Assembly: GCF_018918185.1 (NCBI RefSeq)
Contig: NZ_JAHLPZ010000012.1
Span: 1-64,000 of the forward strand
DNA length: 64,000 nt
Direction: 5' to 3'
DNA from: Eubacterium sp. MSJ-21
GTDB taxonomy: Bacteria > Bacillota > Clostridia > Lachnospirales > Lachnospiraceae
The notes below the pieces were generated by a model. The model worked only from the letters and a program-made list of their open reading frames with translations, made no database searches and was not told where the DNA came from. Below, in pieces: positions 33,210-41,700 of this stretch (position 1 is the first letter of the stretch; each line of letters opens with the position of its first letter). A program made the translations under genes and the position numbers.

Positions 33210-33953
33210 TTACAATTCAACAACATCTTCATATAACGCCCGATGGTTTCTATCCACCTGCCTGTCTATATGATGATGTCCAAAATACCACATCTTATAT
33301 TCCAACCGTCCCTCCAAGGACATCAAAAACTGGGTAAGCTTATCACTTTGCGGATGATGTGTACGCATCTGGCACAAAACATTGCTTCCACAGCAATGTG
33401 TCAACACATAGTCAACCTTCCATCCACATTGATCCAGATTATCCAATGCCTGTTCATATTCTTCGTTGCTTGGCAGTTCTGCACTCCACCATGAAACATC
33501 TTCCAATCGATGCATACGATCAACAGAACTTGCGCCACCCATCGTAAAAAATGTGCTTCCAGCAATCTCGTACACCTGTCCGCGCATAAGATGAATCACC
33601 GACGGGCGAATCCGATGGACAAGTCCGCCATGCCAGCGTTCTACAGCAAACGTATTCAACAGTTTGTGATTTTCATGATTGCCATCGATAAATAGCGTCG
33701 TAAAATTCTTCCTCTCATACCAATCCAAAAGATAATCATCTTTTCCAACATAACTTCTGTGCCGGGGCGGAATTTCATACCCTGGATTGGTCTGCTCGAT
33801 ATTGCTTCCTCCATACCAGCAAACACCGAAATCACCTACGATAATCACATAATCGTCCTTTGTCAATTGTTTTTGTATCGGAAATAATCGTGTATTCAAT
33901 TTCCCTATATCATTTTCACCATGTGTGTCTCCGGTTATAAATATCCTTCCCAT
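33210..33953 (-). CDS. Calcineurin-like metallophosphoesterase
   Basis: 247 residues with the metal-binding series of the family: GDTHG (about 8-12), VGDFG, GNHEN and VLTHCCG, GHHHID near the C-terminus. It is a cytosolic phosphatase or phosphodiesterase; the GDTHG start resembles Ser/Thr protein and dinucleotide phosphatases. It heads a small unit with the unknown gene at 32606. A decayed second copy of its 3' part lies at 32541-32590. Confidence 0.85.
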   Translation of the reverse strand: MGRIFITGDTHGENDIGKLNTRLFPIQKQLTKDDYVIIVGDFGVCWYGGSNIEQTNPGYEIPPRHRSYVGKDDYLLDWYERKNFTTLFIDGNHENHKLLNTFAVERWHGGLVHRIRPSVIHLMRGQVYEIAGSTFFTMGGASSVDRMHRLEDVSWWSAELPSNEEYEQALDNLDQCGWKVDYVLTHCCGSNVLCQMRTHHPQSDKLTQFLMSLEGRLEYKMWYFGHHHIDRQVDRNHRALYEDVVEL

Positions 33954-34101
33954 GCAGTATTCCCCTTCTTTATCAATTTTCTATCCACAAATCCTTTCCA
34001 TTGTATTCTACCAGATAACTTTTACAATCAAAGGAATTAAAAAGAAATGAATGTTTCATCGCATTACCTCCAACTACTTTCCCGCTTAAACAATATTAAA
34101 T

Positions 34102-34758
34102 TCAGTAAATCCAATCACACAAATCTATCTTCAAGCCAGCCAACATTATTTTCCATTTTGGTATCCGCGGCAAAATCTCCCGCATCGTGTTTGCATATTG
34201 CACATAGAATTTTTCACCGTTCCACCACGAACGCCCACGGTCAATCTTAACCACTGTACCAATGATATTTTCTGCCTTGACCAATCCAAAATCCCGGCTA
34301 TCACGACTTTCATTGCGATTATCGCCCAAAACGACATATTGACCTTCTTGAAGCGTTATGGGCATTTCTAATTTACCTGCATAATTCTCTGTATTACGCG
34401 CAGCTTCGATATACGCTGACTCATCCTGTACAATTCCATTCAGGATTACCTGTCCATCCTTAATTTGGACCGTATCGCCTGGTAGAGCGATACATCGTTT
34501 TATAAAATATTCTTTTCCAAATCTTATTGCGATTATATCTCCGCGTTCTGGAAGTTTGCGGTTTCGAACCTTTACTTCATCTCCGCATACTATTGCAGGT
34601 CTCATAGAATATCCGCTTGTTCTAAAGTATTTATAATTATACATATAATTAGAATTATATACAATCACTATTAGCAGCACTATATACAGCACCACAAATA
34701 ACACATCCATGATTACTCCTATCATATGTTCCTTTTGTTCCTCTGACATAGATTCCAT
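34102..34758 (-). CDS. lepB: Signal peptidase I
   Basis: About 218 residues. One transmembrane helix near the N-terminus (about 15-38), then the S26 boxes: catalytic Ser in SGYSMRPAI, Lys in FIKRCIALPGDTV and the conserved VLGDNRNESRDSRDFG. It cleaves signal peptides on the outer face of the membrane. It lies 26 bases after the NADAR gene within an accessory cluster, so it may be an extra, non-housekeeping paralogue. The start at 34758 has GGTGAGG close by; a shorter start three codons on is possible. Confidence 0.88.
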   Translation of the reverse strand: MESMSEEQKEHMIGVIMDVLFVVLYIVLLIVIVYNSNYMYNYKYFRTSGYSMRPAIVCGDEVKVRNRKLPERGDIIAIRFGKEYFIKRCIALPGDTVQIKDGQVILNGIVQDESAYIEAARNTENYAGKLEMPITLQEGQYVVLGDNRNESRDSRDFGLVKAENIIGTVVKIDRGRSWWNGEKFYVQYANTMREILPRIPKWKIMLAGLKIDLCDWIY

Positions 34759-34784
34759 TTCCTCACCTTTCCGGCACATCCACC

Positions 34785-35258
34785 CTAAATTCTATCCCGC
34801 ACTAACATGGTTGCATATCCAAGCAGATTCTGTCCGTTCCATAACCGCTGGTTTAATCTTTTCGGATCCCGCATGGATAAACCGATTCCCCATATATGAT
34901 CCCGGACTGCTGCCTCCGCGAGAAGTGCATCTCCTGTTGCCTTAAGTTTTTCTCCTAAGTCCGGATTCTGGGAATACTTTGCCATAAGTCCTTCGAAAAC
35001 GAGGATCTGCCTCATTCCATTCCATACATTTTCTATGTACCCTGACACCTGTCGACCTAATTTTTTAACAAATGCCACATCATTCGTTGCAAGAATCTGC
35101 TTTGCAATTTCCGCATTGCCAAAGACAACCGCCTTTTGATGCATCATATACTGTTCCATCGAAGTGTATTTCACTCCTCTTACTTCAAAATCTGATAGAT
35201 ACCAATTACTCAAATATCCGTTTTCCTCATTTGGATCGTGAAATGTTATTACTCTCAT
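34785..35258 (-). CDS. NADAR-domain protein (YbiA-like)
   Basis: 157 residues covering the whole domain: LSNWYLSDFEV, the conserved YTSMEQYMMHQKA, WNGMRQIL and the C-terminal DHIWGIGLSM...WNGQNLLGYATMLVR. NADAR proteins act on ADP-ribose-type N-glycosidic bonds: YbiA removes toxic riboflavin intermediates, and others reverse ADP-ribosylation of nucleic acids. It sits between tandem RNA ligases and a signal peptidase, so a nucleic-acid repair role deserves thought, but this is inference from neighbourhood. Confidence 0.88.
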   Translation of the reverse strand: MRVITFHDPNEENGYLSNWYLSDFEVRGVKYTSMEQYMMHQKAVVFGNAEIAKQILATNDVAFVKKLGRQVSGYIENVWNGMRQILVFEGLMAKYSQNPDLGEKLKATGDALLAEAAVRDHIWGIGLSMRDPKRLNQRLWNGQNLLGYATMLVRDRI

Positions 35259-35360
35259 CCTTTTGCGCCTCCTGTTTTTCCTTTATCTCTTCCGAATACA
35301 ATGTTTAACATAGGACCACCTCTGAATTATTCATGATTCTCTCTACCTTCTTCAATCTAC

Positions 35361-36287
35361 TCACACCCCCATTTTCTTTCGGAAAATATCAATCGTAATA
35401 TTGGTACACAGTTTTCCCGCATACTTATCCGCTTTCTGAACGATCTCCGGCTCCTCTTTTACGCAATCCTCATATACACGTTTTGGCAGGTTCTTGTAGA
35501 TCAACTGCAAATGCTCTTTTGGGATTTTCTCAGGTAGTATTCCTTCATCCACAAGCTTATGAAATATTTTCATCACACGCGCTTCCGTGACAATCAACCG
35601 CATATACTCTGCTGCCTGCTCTCTTTCTTTAACCTTGTCCGGATCCTCCACTCTCTTTCCTCGATTTTCCAGTTTTATTTCCTGAAACTTTGGATTCACA
35701 TACTTTAATACATGTGGTCCACGCCCCTCCGAAAGTGCTGTCTGATTTTTTATTACGATTCCTTCCTGCTGTTCTCCATAGGATGGTTGATTTGCAAATT
35801 GTCTGCAATGCTCCCAGTTTATGAATTTTCCAGAGTAGAGTTCTTTCACATAAGGGAATCCATACTCCTCGGCAAAAGCTTTGACAAATTCCTGTGGCAT
35901 CCATCCATTTGTATCCTCATTATATACACTAAACAAATACCATTTATCATAGTCGTCACGCTCATAAATCACTGTGTGTTTTACGAGCCACTCACCAAAA
36001 AATATATAATGTGGATATCGAGCAAACGGTGTTTTGTCTAACTTCTGAACATAATTCCAAAATCCCCGCAAAGGATTTTCCCCACTTAGCTCATTCTTCC
36101 TGCTGAACCCTCTGAGAACTCCTTTTGCTTCATCATATCTGACACTCGCATTTGCCCCATCGATTTTTTCGGTAATGCTGATTATATCCCCCGCTTGAAA
36201 AGCACCCGTGTTTTTGGGCAACGTCAGATTATTATCTACGATTTCATCCTGTTCCCGCACCCTCTGTATATCAATGTATTGCTTCAT
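35361..36287 (-). CDS. RNA ligase family protein, paralogue 2
   Basis: 308 residues. Nucleotidyltransferase motifs of the Rnl2-type ligases are visible: motif I ITEKIDGANASVRY with the Lys that takes AMP, RGFSRKNEL, IFFGEWLVKH (motif III region) and motif IV EGIVIKNQ. The C-terminal 100 residues are helical and shared with the upstream paralogue (EARVMKIFHKLVDEG, DCVKEEPEIVQK). It would seal 3'-OH/5'-phosphate RNA ends. It begins 12 bases after the first ligase gene. Residues 97-115 and the domain order match the paralogue, so the pair arose by duplication and has diverged widely. Confidence 0.85.
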   Translation of the reverse strand: MKQYIDIQRVREQDEIVDNNLTLPKNTGAFQAGDIISITEKIDGANASVRYDEAKGVLRGFSRKNELSGENPLRGFWNYVQKLDKTPFARYPHYIFFGEWLVKHTVIYERDDYDKWYLFSVYNEDTNGWMPQEFVKAFAEEYGFPYVKELYSGKFINWEHCRQFANQPSYGEQQEGIVIKNQTALSEGRGPHVLKYVNPKFQEIKLENRGKRVEDPDKVKEREQAAEYMRLIVTEARVMKIFHKLVDEGILPEKIPKEHLQLIYKNLPKRVYEDCVKEEPEIVQKADKYAGKLCTNITIDIFRKKMGV

Positions 36288-36299
36288 ACATGCATCCTC

Positions 36300-37346
36300 C
36301 TATTCGATCGTTCTCGCTATTTTAATAATCTGTTCGCCACAGAAATATCCAAATGCATTTCCAATCTTATCAACGGTTTCTTTCTCCTCTTTCATGCAAT
36401 CCTTTATGACTTCTCCCCGTACACGCTTCAAAAGATCGTCATCTTCCAGCTTCTTCCAATCCGATGGAAGTTCCCCATCCTCCACCAGTTTGAATAAGAT
36501 CTTCCGAACTCTAGCCTCTGTAACAATACTTGCGGTCAGATCCATATAATTTTTCTTTTTTTCTACCCGATCTACATTTACCGTTTTTATCTTCCCGTGT
36601 GCATGCCTTGTCTCCTGAAACTCTACATAGACAATCTTGATATAAAACTGCTGCATATCTGCATTTAACCGGGATTGATTCTTTACCACAATCCCTTCTC
36701 CCTTTTTCCCTCCAAGTGCAGTTTTACCTACAAATGTCATAAGATGCTTCCAAGACTGGAACTTCCCCTCATAAAATACCGGTGCATATGCAAATCCACA
36801 TATCTCTGCCAACTGTTTCACACGATCCTGCGTCCAGTAACAACCATCTTCCATCACATCAAACACATAAAATTCTCCGTAACGCTCCGCCGGATACTCA
36901 CAATGATGCGGAACCAGCCATTCTCCGTATATATCCAGATCATAGAACTGTTCCGGCACCTGTCCGAAATGATCGTTGCACCAATACCAGAAGCCCTGCA
37001 AATGATTTTTTTCGTTTAGAATATAGTTATTGCCATAGCAGGTAACGCCATCTTTCGTCACATGAATATGACTGTTGGAACCGTCAATTTTCTCCTGAAC
37101 CACAATATCATCTTCCTCAGAAAACATTCCAAAGAACTTGTCTGCATAACTCGGGATGTTCATAAACGGATTCTCATACCGATGCATAAATGGCTTTCGC
37201 TCCTCATTCATTTTCGCAAATATCTGCAAACATTTTTCTCTTGATAAGCCCTTCATATCGTGTTTCTTCTTTACATCAAAATACGGAAAATACGCATTAT
37301 CCTTTAATTTTTCATACATTTTTTCGCTCATTGTTTTTTCCTCCAT
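36300..37346 (-). CDS. RNA ligase family protein, paralogue 1
   Basis: 348 residues. Motif I VVQEKIDGSNSHI (adenylated Lys), LDIYGEWLVPHHCEYP, VFDVMEDGCYW and motif IV GEGIVVKNQ, with a C-terminal helical domain EARVRKILFKLVEDGELP and IKDCMKEEKETVDKIG that mirrors the next gene. An N-terminal extension of about 70 residues (MHRYENPFMNIPSYADKFFG) is not in the paralogue. The gene starts five bases after the unknown gene at 37352 and continues into the second ligase, a tight operon. Confidence 0.85.
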   Translation of the reverse strand: MEEKTMSEKMYEKLKDNAYFPYFDVKKKHDMKGLSREKCLQIFAKMNEERKPFMHRYENPFMNIPSYADKFFGMFSEEDDIVVQEKIDGSNSHIHVTKDGVTCYGNNYILNEKNHLQGFWYWCNDHFGQVPEQFYDLDIYGEWLVPHHCEYPAERYGEFYVFDVMEDGCYWTQDRVKQLAEICGFAYAPVFYEGKFQSWKHLMTFVGKTALGGKKGEGIVVKNQSRLNADMQQFYIKIVYVEFQETRHAHGKIKTVNVDRVEKKKNYMDLTASIVTEARVRKILFKLVEDGELPSDWKKLEDDDLLKRVRGEVIKDCMKEEKETVDKIGNAFGYFCGEQIIKIARTIE

Positions 37347-37351
37347 ACTTG

Positions 37352-38380
37352 TTATGATTCTGCCTGTTCTCTCATTTGTCTCTCCAGTTTTCGTTGAAAC
37401 TGACTTGCAACATTCATCAAATAGATATCACTTATATACAACTGGTTCAAAGAATCCTCATAATCGCCATATAATGTACATGCGTCAGTCAAAGTCCTAA
37501 ACACCTGATCAAAAGAATATTCCTTTTGCAGGCGCATATGAAAATACAGCAGACGTTTAAACCATGCAAGCTTTTCCACAAAATCATCAATTTCTTCCAC
37601 GGAATCATAATTTTTCACATCAGACTTTTTATTCATTTCTATCCGAAAGAGCTGTATTGTTGCTATAATTGCCACATCACAGGTAAATCCCTGCGGATAT
37701 ATATTTTTGTCCTTGCAATCCATACAGGTCCCATAAATTGCAAACAAATTTCTCATATATAACATCACCAACTCCGGCTCCTCACAGGAAATGAACTGCA
37801 AAAGCAATTCCTCTGCCTGTTTCTGCGAAATACTGTTTTTTTCAATATACGCAGCCAATGCTCCCGAATCCTGCAATCGCTGCATGTTTTCTTCTACAAA
37901 CAGTTCATCAAACTCCATCAGTGTAGCAGTCTGCCAGTCATCAAATGCAATCATATCTGTATACAGATCAGGCATATTACTTCTCATATAAGGAAGAGTG
38001 TATCTCCTGAGCTGCAAACCATATTTATCCGCCAGTGTAATTCCCATGTTCTGAATACAGTTTCTAAATTTCTTTGCATCTGTCTGCTTGTACTCATTAA
38101 TTTCTTCATATAACATCTGAAGAATCTCCGGAATATCTTCTTTCCCTTTCACGATCATATGTCGATTGGAAATCAGGAAATGAAGCAATTGTGCTGCTTC
38201 TTCTCCTGCATCCTCGTGCAGGCACTTATATCCTTTTGACAACAGAGCTTCTGCATCACTATACTGTCCGGCTCTGCACAAATCTGCAACCGGATAAAAC
38301 TGTCCATGTAAGACAGAATCCTGAATCGTATCCGAATGAATAATCTCGTTATAATCAGATCTTCTGTGTAATAGTGCCAT
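37352..38380 (-). CDS. Unknown helical protein heading the RNA-ligase operon
   Basis: 342 residues, soluble, almost entirely helical by composition, with pairs of Cys in GTCMDCKDKNIYPQGFTCDV. Segments such as ADLCRAGQYSDAEALLSKGY resemble TPR-type helices. No family recognised. It is followed within five bases by two RNA ligase genes, so it is probably their partner or sensor. A GGAGAC-type ribosome site precedes the ATG. Confidence 0.6.
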   Translation of the reverse strand: MALLHRRSDYNEIIHSDTIQDSVLHGQFYPVADLCRAGQYSDAEALLSKGYKCLHEDAGEEAAQLLHFLISNRHMIVKGKEDIPEILQMLYEEINEYKQTDAKKFRNCIQNMGITLADKYGLQLRRYTLPYMRSNMPDLYTDMIAFDDWQTATLMEFDELFVEENMQRLQDSGALAAYIEKNSISQKQAEELLLQFISCEEPELVMLYMRNLFAIYGTCMDCKDKNIYPQGFTCDVAIIATIQLFRIEMNKKSDVKNYDSVEEIDDFVEKLAWFKRLLYFHMRLQKEYSFDQVFRTLTDACTLYGDYEDSLNQLYISDIYLMNVASQFQRKLERQMREQAES

Positions 38381-38510
38381 TGTTTTTGTCTCCTTTTCAT
38401 TTTGATTTTTTCTTCTTAAATCGACGTCTGTTCTAGAAGTTTGGTTGCCATTATAGTTACCACCTTTTCGGATGTCCAGATGGTTACAAAATTTCGTAAA
38501 ATAGCACTAA

Positions 38511-38656
38511 TTGGGGAAGATGTTTGTGGTTTGAATTTTGTTTATTAGGTCAAAGCCTCTCGATTGTTTGCAAACAGTCTTTGTCTATTGGGGAGAAATT
38601 CTTCTATGTTTGCGGCTGAACTTTTGTTTATTGGGGAAAATTTCTTCTTTGTGGGA
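38511..38656. repeat. Three degenerate direct repeats in a 456-base gap
   Basis: In the gene-free stretch 38381-38836 the pattern GGGGA-rich, then TTCTTCT, TGTTTG(C/T)GG and TTTTGTTTATT recurs: units begin at about 38512, 38590 and 38632. The first two both end in a TTTTGTTTATT-like word. The region lies between the start of the ligase operon and the start of the MATE gene, so both promoters should be here. It is T-rich on the plus strand and no ORF is convincing. Confidence 0.45.
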
Positions 38657-38836
38657 AAGTAAAATATAACAAAATAGAGCTTCGTAAATGGATTTTTTTG
38701 TGCAACAGTGACAAGGTAACTATTTTAACTTAGATTTATTATTCTTATTTACAAGTTTATATTTGACATTTTTTCTACAATAGTGATAGTTTAATAATCG
38801 ATAAATGGACTTACTACAGAAAAATGGTGATATAAA

Positions 38837-40225
38837 ATGAACGAAAACGTAAAAGCTGCCAATCCACTTGGCACACAAAAAGAATCAAAGTTACTTGTCA
38901 AATTCGCAATTCCATGCATCATTTCGATGCTGGTAACTGCACTTTATAACATTGTCGACCAGATCTTCATCGGACAGGGTATCGGAATCAACGGAAATGC
39001 AGCGACAAATATTACATTTCCACTCTCGACAACATGTACGGCAATTTCCCTGTTACTCGGAATCGGAAGTGCGACCAATGTCTCCCTGAAGCTTGGCGCA
39101 AAAGAGAATGAAGAAGCTGCCAATTACGCTGGCTGTGGTATCTGTCTGATGACAATCTTCGGACTTGCATTATTCGCATTTACCTCGATCCTGCTTACAC
39201 CAATGCTCAAATTCTTTGGTGCTACTGCAGAAGTCCTGCCGTATGCACAGGAATATACACGCATTGTTGCGATCGGATTTCCATTTCTGATTGCCAACAC
39301 AGGGATGAGCAAGCTGATTCTTGCCGATGGAAGCCCGCGTTATTCAATGATTTCCATGCTGATCGGTGCCATCGTAAATACAATTCTTGATCCAATCTTC
39401 ATTTTTACATTGGATATGGGAATGCGCGGTGCCGCACTCGCAACGATTCTTGGACAGATTGTATCTTTCTGCATCAGTTTGCGATACATGTTTCATTTCA
39501 AGACTATTCGGTTATGCAGGCGGTGTTTCCGAATCCGTGGAAATTATTTTGCCAACATCATGCGTTTCGGCGCCAGTGCATGCTTCAACCAGATTGCTAT
39601 GACCATCGTACAGATCGTGATGAACAACGTCCTGTCACATTACGGTGCATCATCCATCTACGGAAGTAATATCCCGCTTGCCTGTGCCGGTATCATTACA
39701 AAGGTCAACATGATCTTCATGTCCTTTGTCATCGGTATCTCACAGGGCATCCAGCCGGTCATCGGATTTAATTACGGTGCAAAGAAATACAACCGCGTGA
39801 AGAAAACATATCTTCTGGCACTCGCTACCGCTACCTTCCTGTCGCTGATTGCATTTGCATGCTTCCAGCTTTTCCCAAGACAGATCATCCGTGTCTTCGG
39901 AGAAGGCAGCGAGCTTTACTATCAGTTCTCCGAGCGGTATTTCCGGATTTATATGTTCTTCACTTTGATTAACGGCATCCAGCCTGTAACTGCGAATTTC
40001 TTCAATTCCATCGGCAAATCGCAGCTTGGTATCTTTATGTCGCTGACAAGACAAATTCTCTTCCTGCTGCCGCTCATCGTGATCTTTCCGATCTTCATGG
40101 GAATCGATGGTGTCATGTATGCAGGTCCGATTGCAGATGTCGCAGCTGCTGTGGTCTGTGGTGTATTTACGATCAAGGAATTACGCGAGCTATCACGGCT
40201 GAATTCGCAACATCAAAATGTATAA
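38837..40225 (+). CDS. MATE-family multidrug efflux transporter
   Basis: 462 residues with about twelve transmembrane helices in two homologous halves; MATE landmarks include the N-terminal LLVKFAIPCIISMLVTALYN, VDQIFIGQGIG and the second-half GISQGIQPVIGFNYGAKKY. It uses a sodium or proton gradient to export cationic or toxic compounds from the cell. Plus strand, monocistronic, followed by a clear terminator. The ribosome site (GGTGAT) is weak. Confidence 0.92.
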   Translation: MNENVKAANPLGTQKESKLLVKFAIPCIISMLVTALYNIVDQIFIGQGIGINGNAATNITFPLSTTCTAISLLLGIGSATNVSLKLGAKENEEAANYAGCGICLMTIFGLALFAFTSILLTPMLKFFGATAEVLPYAQEYTRIVAIGFPFLIANTGMSKLILADGSPRYSMISMLIGAIVNTILDPIFIFTLDMGMRGAALATILGQIVSFCISLRYMFHFKTIRLCRRCFRIRGNYFANIMRFGASACFNQIAMTIVQIVMNNVLSHYGASSIYGSNIPLACAGIITKVNMIFMSFVIGISQGIQPVIGFNYGAKKYNRVKKTYLLALATATFLSLIAFACFQLFPRQIIRVFGEGSELYYQFSERYFRIYMFFTLINGIQPVTANFFNSIGKSQLGIFMSLTRQILFLLPLIVIFPIFMGIDGVMYAGPIADVAAAVVCGVFTIKELRELSRLNSQHQNV

Positions 40226-40274
40226 GAATCGGTTGTCGTTCCGCATTACCAAACATATATTTATTCCATATTAA

Positions 40275-40325
40275 ACAAGCCGTGCACAAGGTATTTCTAC
40301 AACCTATGCACGGCTTGTTTTTATA
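40275..40325 (+). terminator. Terminator after the MATE gene
   Basis: ACAAGCCGTGCA pairs with TGCACGGCTTGT, extended by AAGGT/ACCT, and is followed by TTTTTATA. Confidence 0.9.
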
Positions 40326-40332
40326 AGTCAGG

Positions 40333-40375
40333 GGACGCTCCTCATGGCAAGATGCTGGGGCAAAAGAAGCGTCCC
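40333..40375. repeat. Inverted repeat between the MATE and aldo/keto reductase genes
   Basis: GGGACGCT (40333-40340) faces AGCGTCCC (40368-40375) across 27 bases. It sits between two converging genes and may help to end the aldo/keto reductase transcript, though no good T-run is seen on the minus strand. Confidence 0.4.
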
Positions 40376-40381
40376 TTATTT

Positions 40382-41371
40382 CTATTTTGTGATACGGTCG
40401 ATCTTCTCGCGTTCTTCCTGTGTAAACGTCATATTCGCGAGCATGCCGATGTTATCTAAGATCTGGGATGGTCTTGATGCACCGATCAACACACTTGTAA
40501 TATCGTTATCACGCAGAATCCATGCAAGTGCCATCTCTGCCAATGTCTGACCACGATTTTCTGCGATCACATTCAACGCACGAACCTTTGCAATTGTCTC
40601 CTCATTGACAGCAGTCTCCTTCAGGAATCTGCCATCGGTACGGATACGGCTGTCCTCCGGGATACCATTTAAGTAACGGTTTGTAAGTAAGCCCTGTGCC
40701 AATGGACAGAATGTGATGATACCGATGCCGTTTACGGCTGCGTAATCTTTTAATCCATCCTCTTCCATCTCACGGTCAAACATATTGTACCGTCTCTGGT
40801 TGATGATAAATGGTGTTTTCATCTCCTTGAAAAGCTTCGCAATCTCGATTGTCTGCTCTTTATTGTAATTGGATATTCCGACATACAATGCCTTTCCACT
40901 TCGTACAATGCCATCCAAAGCGCAGGCAGTCTCTTCAAGCGGGGTGTTCGGATCCGGTCTGTGATGATAGAAGATATCCACATAGTCAAGTCCCATCCGC
41001 TTCAGGCTCTGATCGAGACTTGCTACCAGATATTTCTTACTGCCCCAGTCTCCGTAAGGACCCGGCCACATCGTATATCCGGCCTTCGTAGAGATAATCA
41101 TCTCGTCCCGGTATGGACGCAGACTCTTATCTAAGATCTTGCCAAAATTCTCCTCAGCAGCGCCATCATATGGACCATAATTATTCGCCAGATCGAAATG
41201 TGTGATACCGTTATCAAAAGCTGTCTCGCACATATCCATCATCGTATCGAAATTTCCGTTCGAACCAAAGTTGTGCCAAAGTCCAAGCGATACCGCAGGA
41301 AGCTTCAAGCCACTTGCGCCACAGTAATTGTACTTCATATTATCGTATCTTGTTTCTTTCGCAATATACAT
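40382..41371 (-). CDS. Aldo/keto reductase (YghZ/GprA type)
   Basis: 329 residues, a full TIM-barrel aldo/keto reductase: FDLANNYGP with catalytic Asp and Tyr, STKAGYTMWPGPYG with Lys, YHHRPDPNTPLEET with His, and the NADPH-binding IGASRPSQILDNIG. The MWPGPYGDWGSKKYL segment is characteristic of the L-glyceraldehyde-3-phosphate reductase (YghZ) group. It probably reduces reactive aldehydes such as methylglyoxal. AAGGAGG lies seven bases before the ATG at 41371. A structured repeat lies just upstream. Confidence 0.9.
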   Translation of the reverse strand: MYIAKETRYDNMKYNYCGASGLKLPAVSLGLWHNFGSNGNFDTMMDMCETAFDNGITHFDLANNYGPYDGAAEENFGKILDKSLRPYRDEMIISTKAGYTMWPGPYGDWGSKKYLVASLDQSLKRMGLDYVDIFYHHRPDPNTPLEETACALDGIVRSGKALYVGISNYNKEQTIEIAKLFKEMKTPFIINQRRYNMFDREMEEDGLKDYAAVNGIGIITFCPLAQGLLTNRYLNGIPEDSRIRTDGRFLKETAVNEETIAKVRALNVIAENRGQTLAEMALAWILRDNDITSVLIGASRPSQILDNIGMLANMTFTQEEREKIDRITK

Positions 41372-41392
41372 GTTGTATCCTCCTTATACTCC

Positions 41393-41583
41393 GCAAACTG
41401 CCTTTTTATCTCTGATGGAAGCAATATAATACACGATTCACAGCAGACGCGCTCTCGCTCACTTCCGCATGTAGCGGTACTAAATTCGTGACTTTGTCAC
41501 TCATTAAGTGCCGACATGCTCCAATGGTCTGCTTTAGAATTGTGTATTATATTGCTTCCCAATCTGCACAATGCGCAGTTTGC
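41393..41583. repeat. Structured hairpin repeat, copy B
   Basis: A 191-base nested inverted repeat. Outer stem 41393-41401 with 41575-41583 (9 bp perfect), next 41417-41434 with 41542-41559 (18 bp perfect), then GCAGAC (41443-41448) with GTCTGC (41527-41532), CATGT (41468-41472) with ACATG (41514-41518), and the tip GTGAC-TTT-GTCAC (41488-41500). The core is the same as in copy A at 21936-22142. It lies directly upstream of the aldo/keto reductase start. Confidence 0.8.
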
Positions 41584-41608
41584 TCATCTATAATGGTTAT
41601 TATAAACA

Positions 41609-41651
41609 AAAGGAAAATCGAAAAGAATATAATTTCTTACGATTTTCCTTT
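41609..41651 (-). terminator. Terminator after uvrA
   Basis: AAAGGAAAATCG (41609-41620) pairs perfectly with CGATTTTCCTTT (41640-41651); on the minus strand TTGTTTATAATA follows. It lies 50 bases past the uvrA stop. Confidence 0.65.
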
Positions 41652-41700
41652 AAAATTTTACCCTGAACGAATTCTTGGAGTATTCTTACAGCCTCAACTT

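Noticed and set aside
38381-38836. A second CRISPR array in the direct-repeat region
   Set aside because: The repeats are degenerate, unevenly spaced (about 78 and 42 bases) and lack inverted ends or a constant repeat length.
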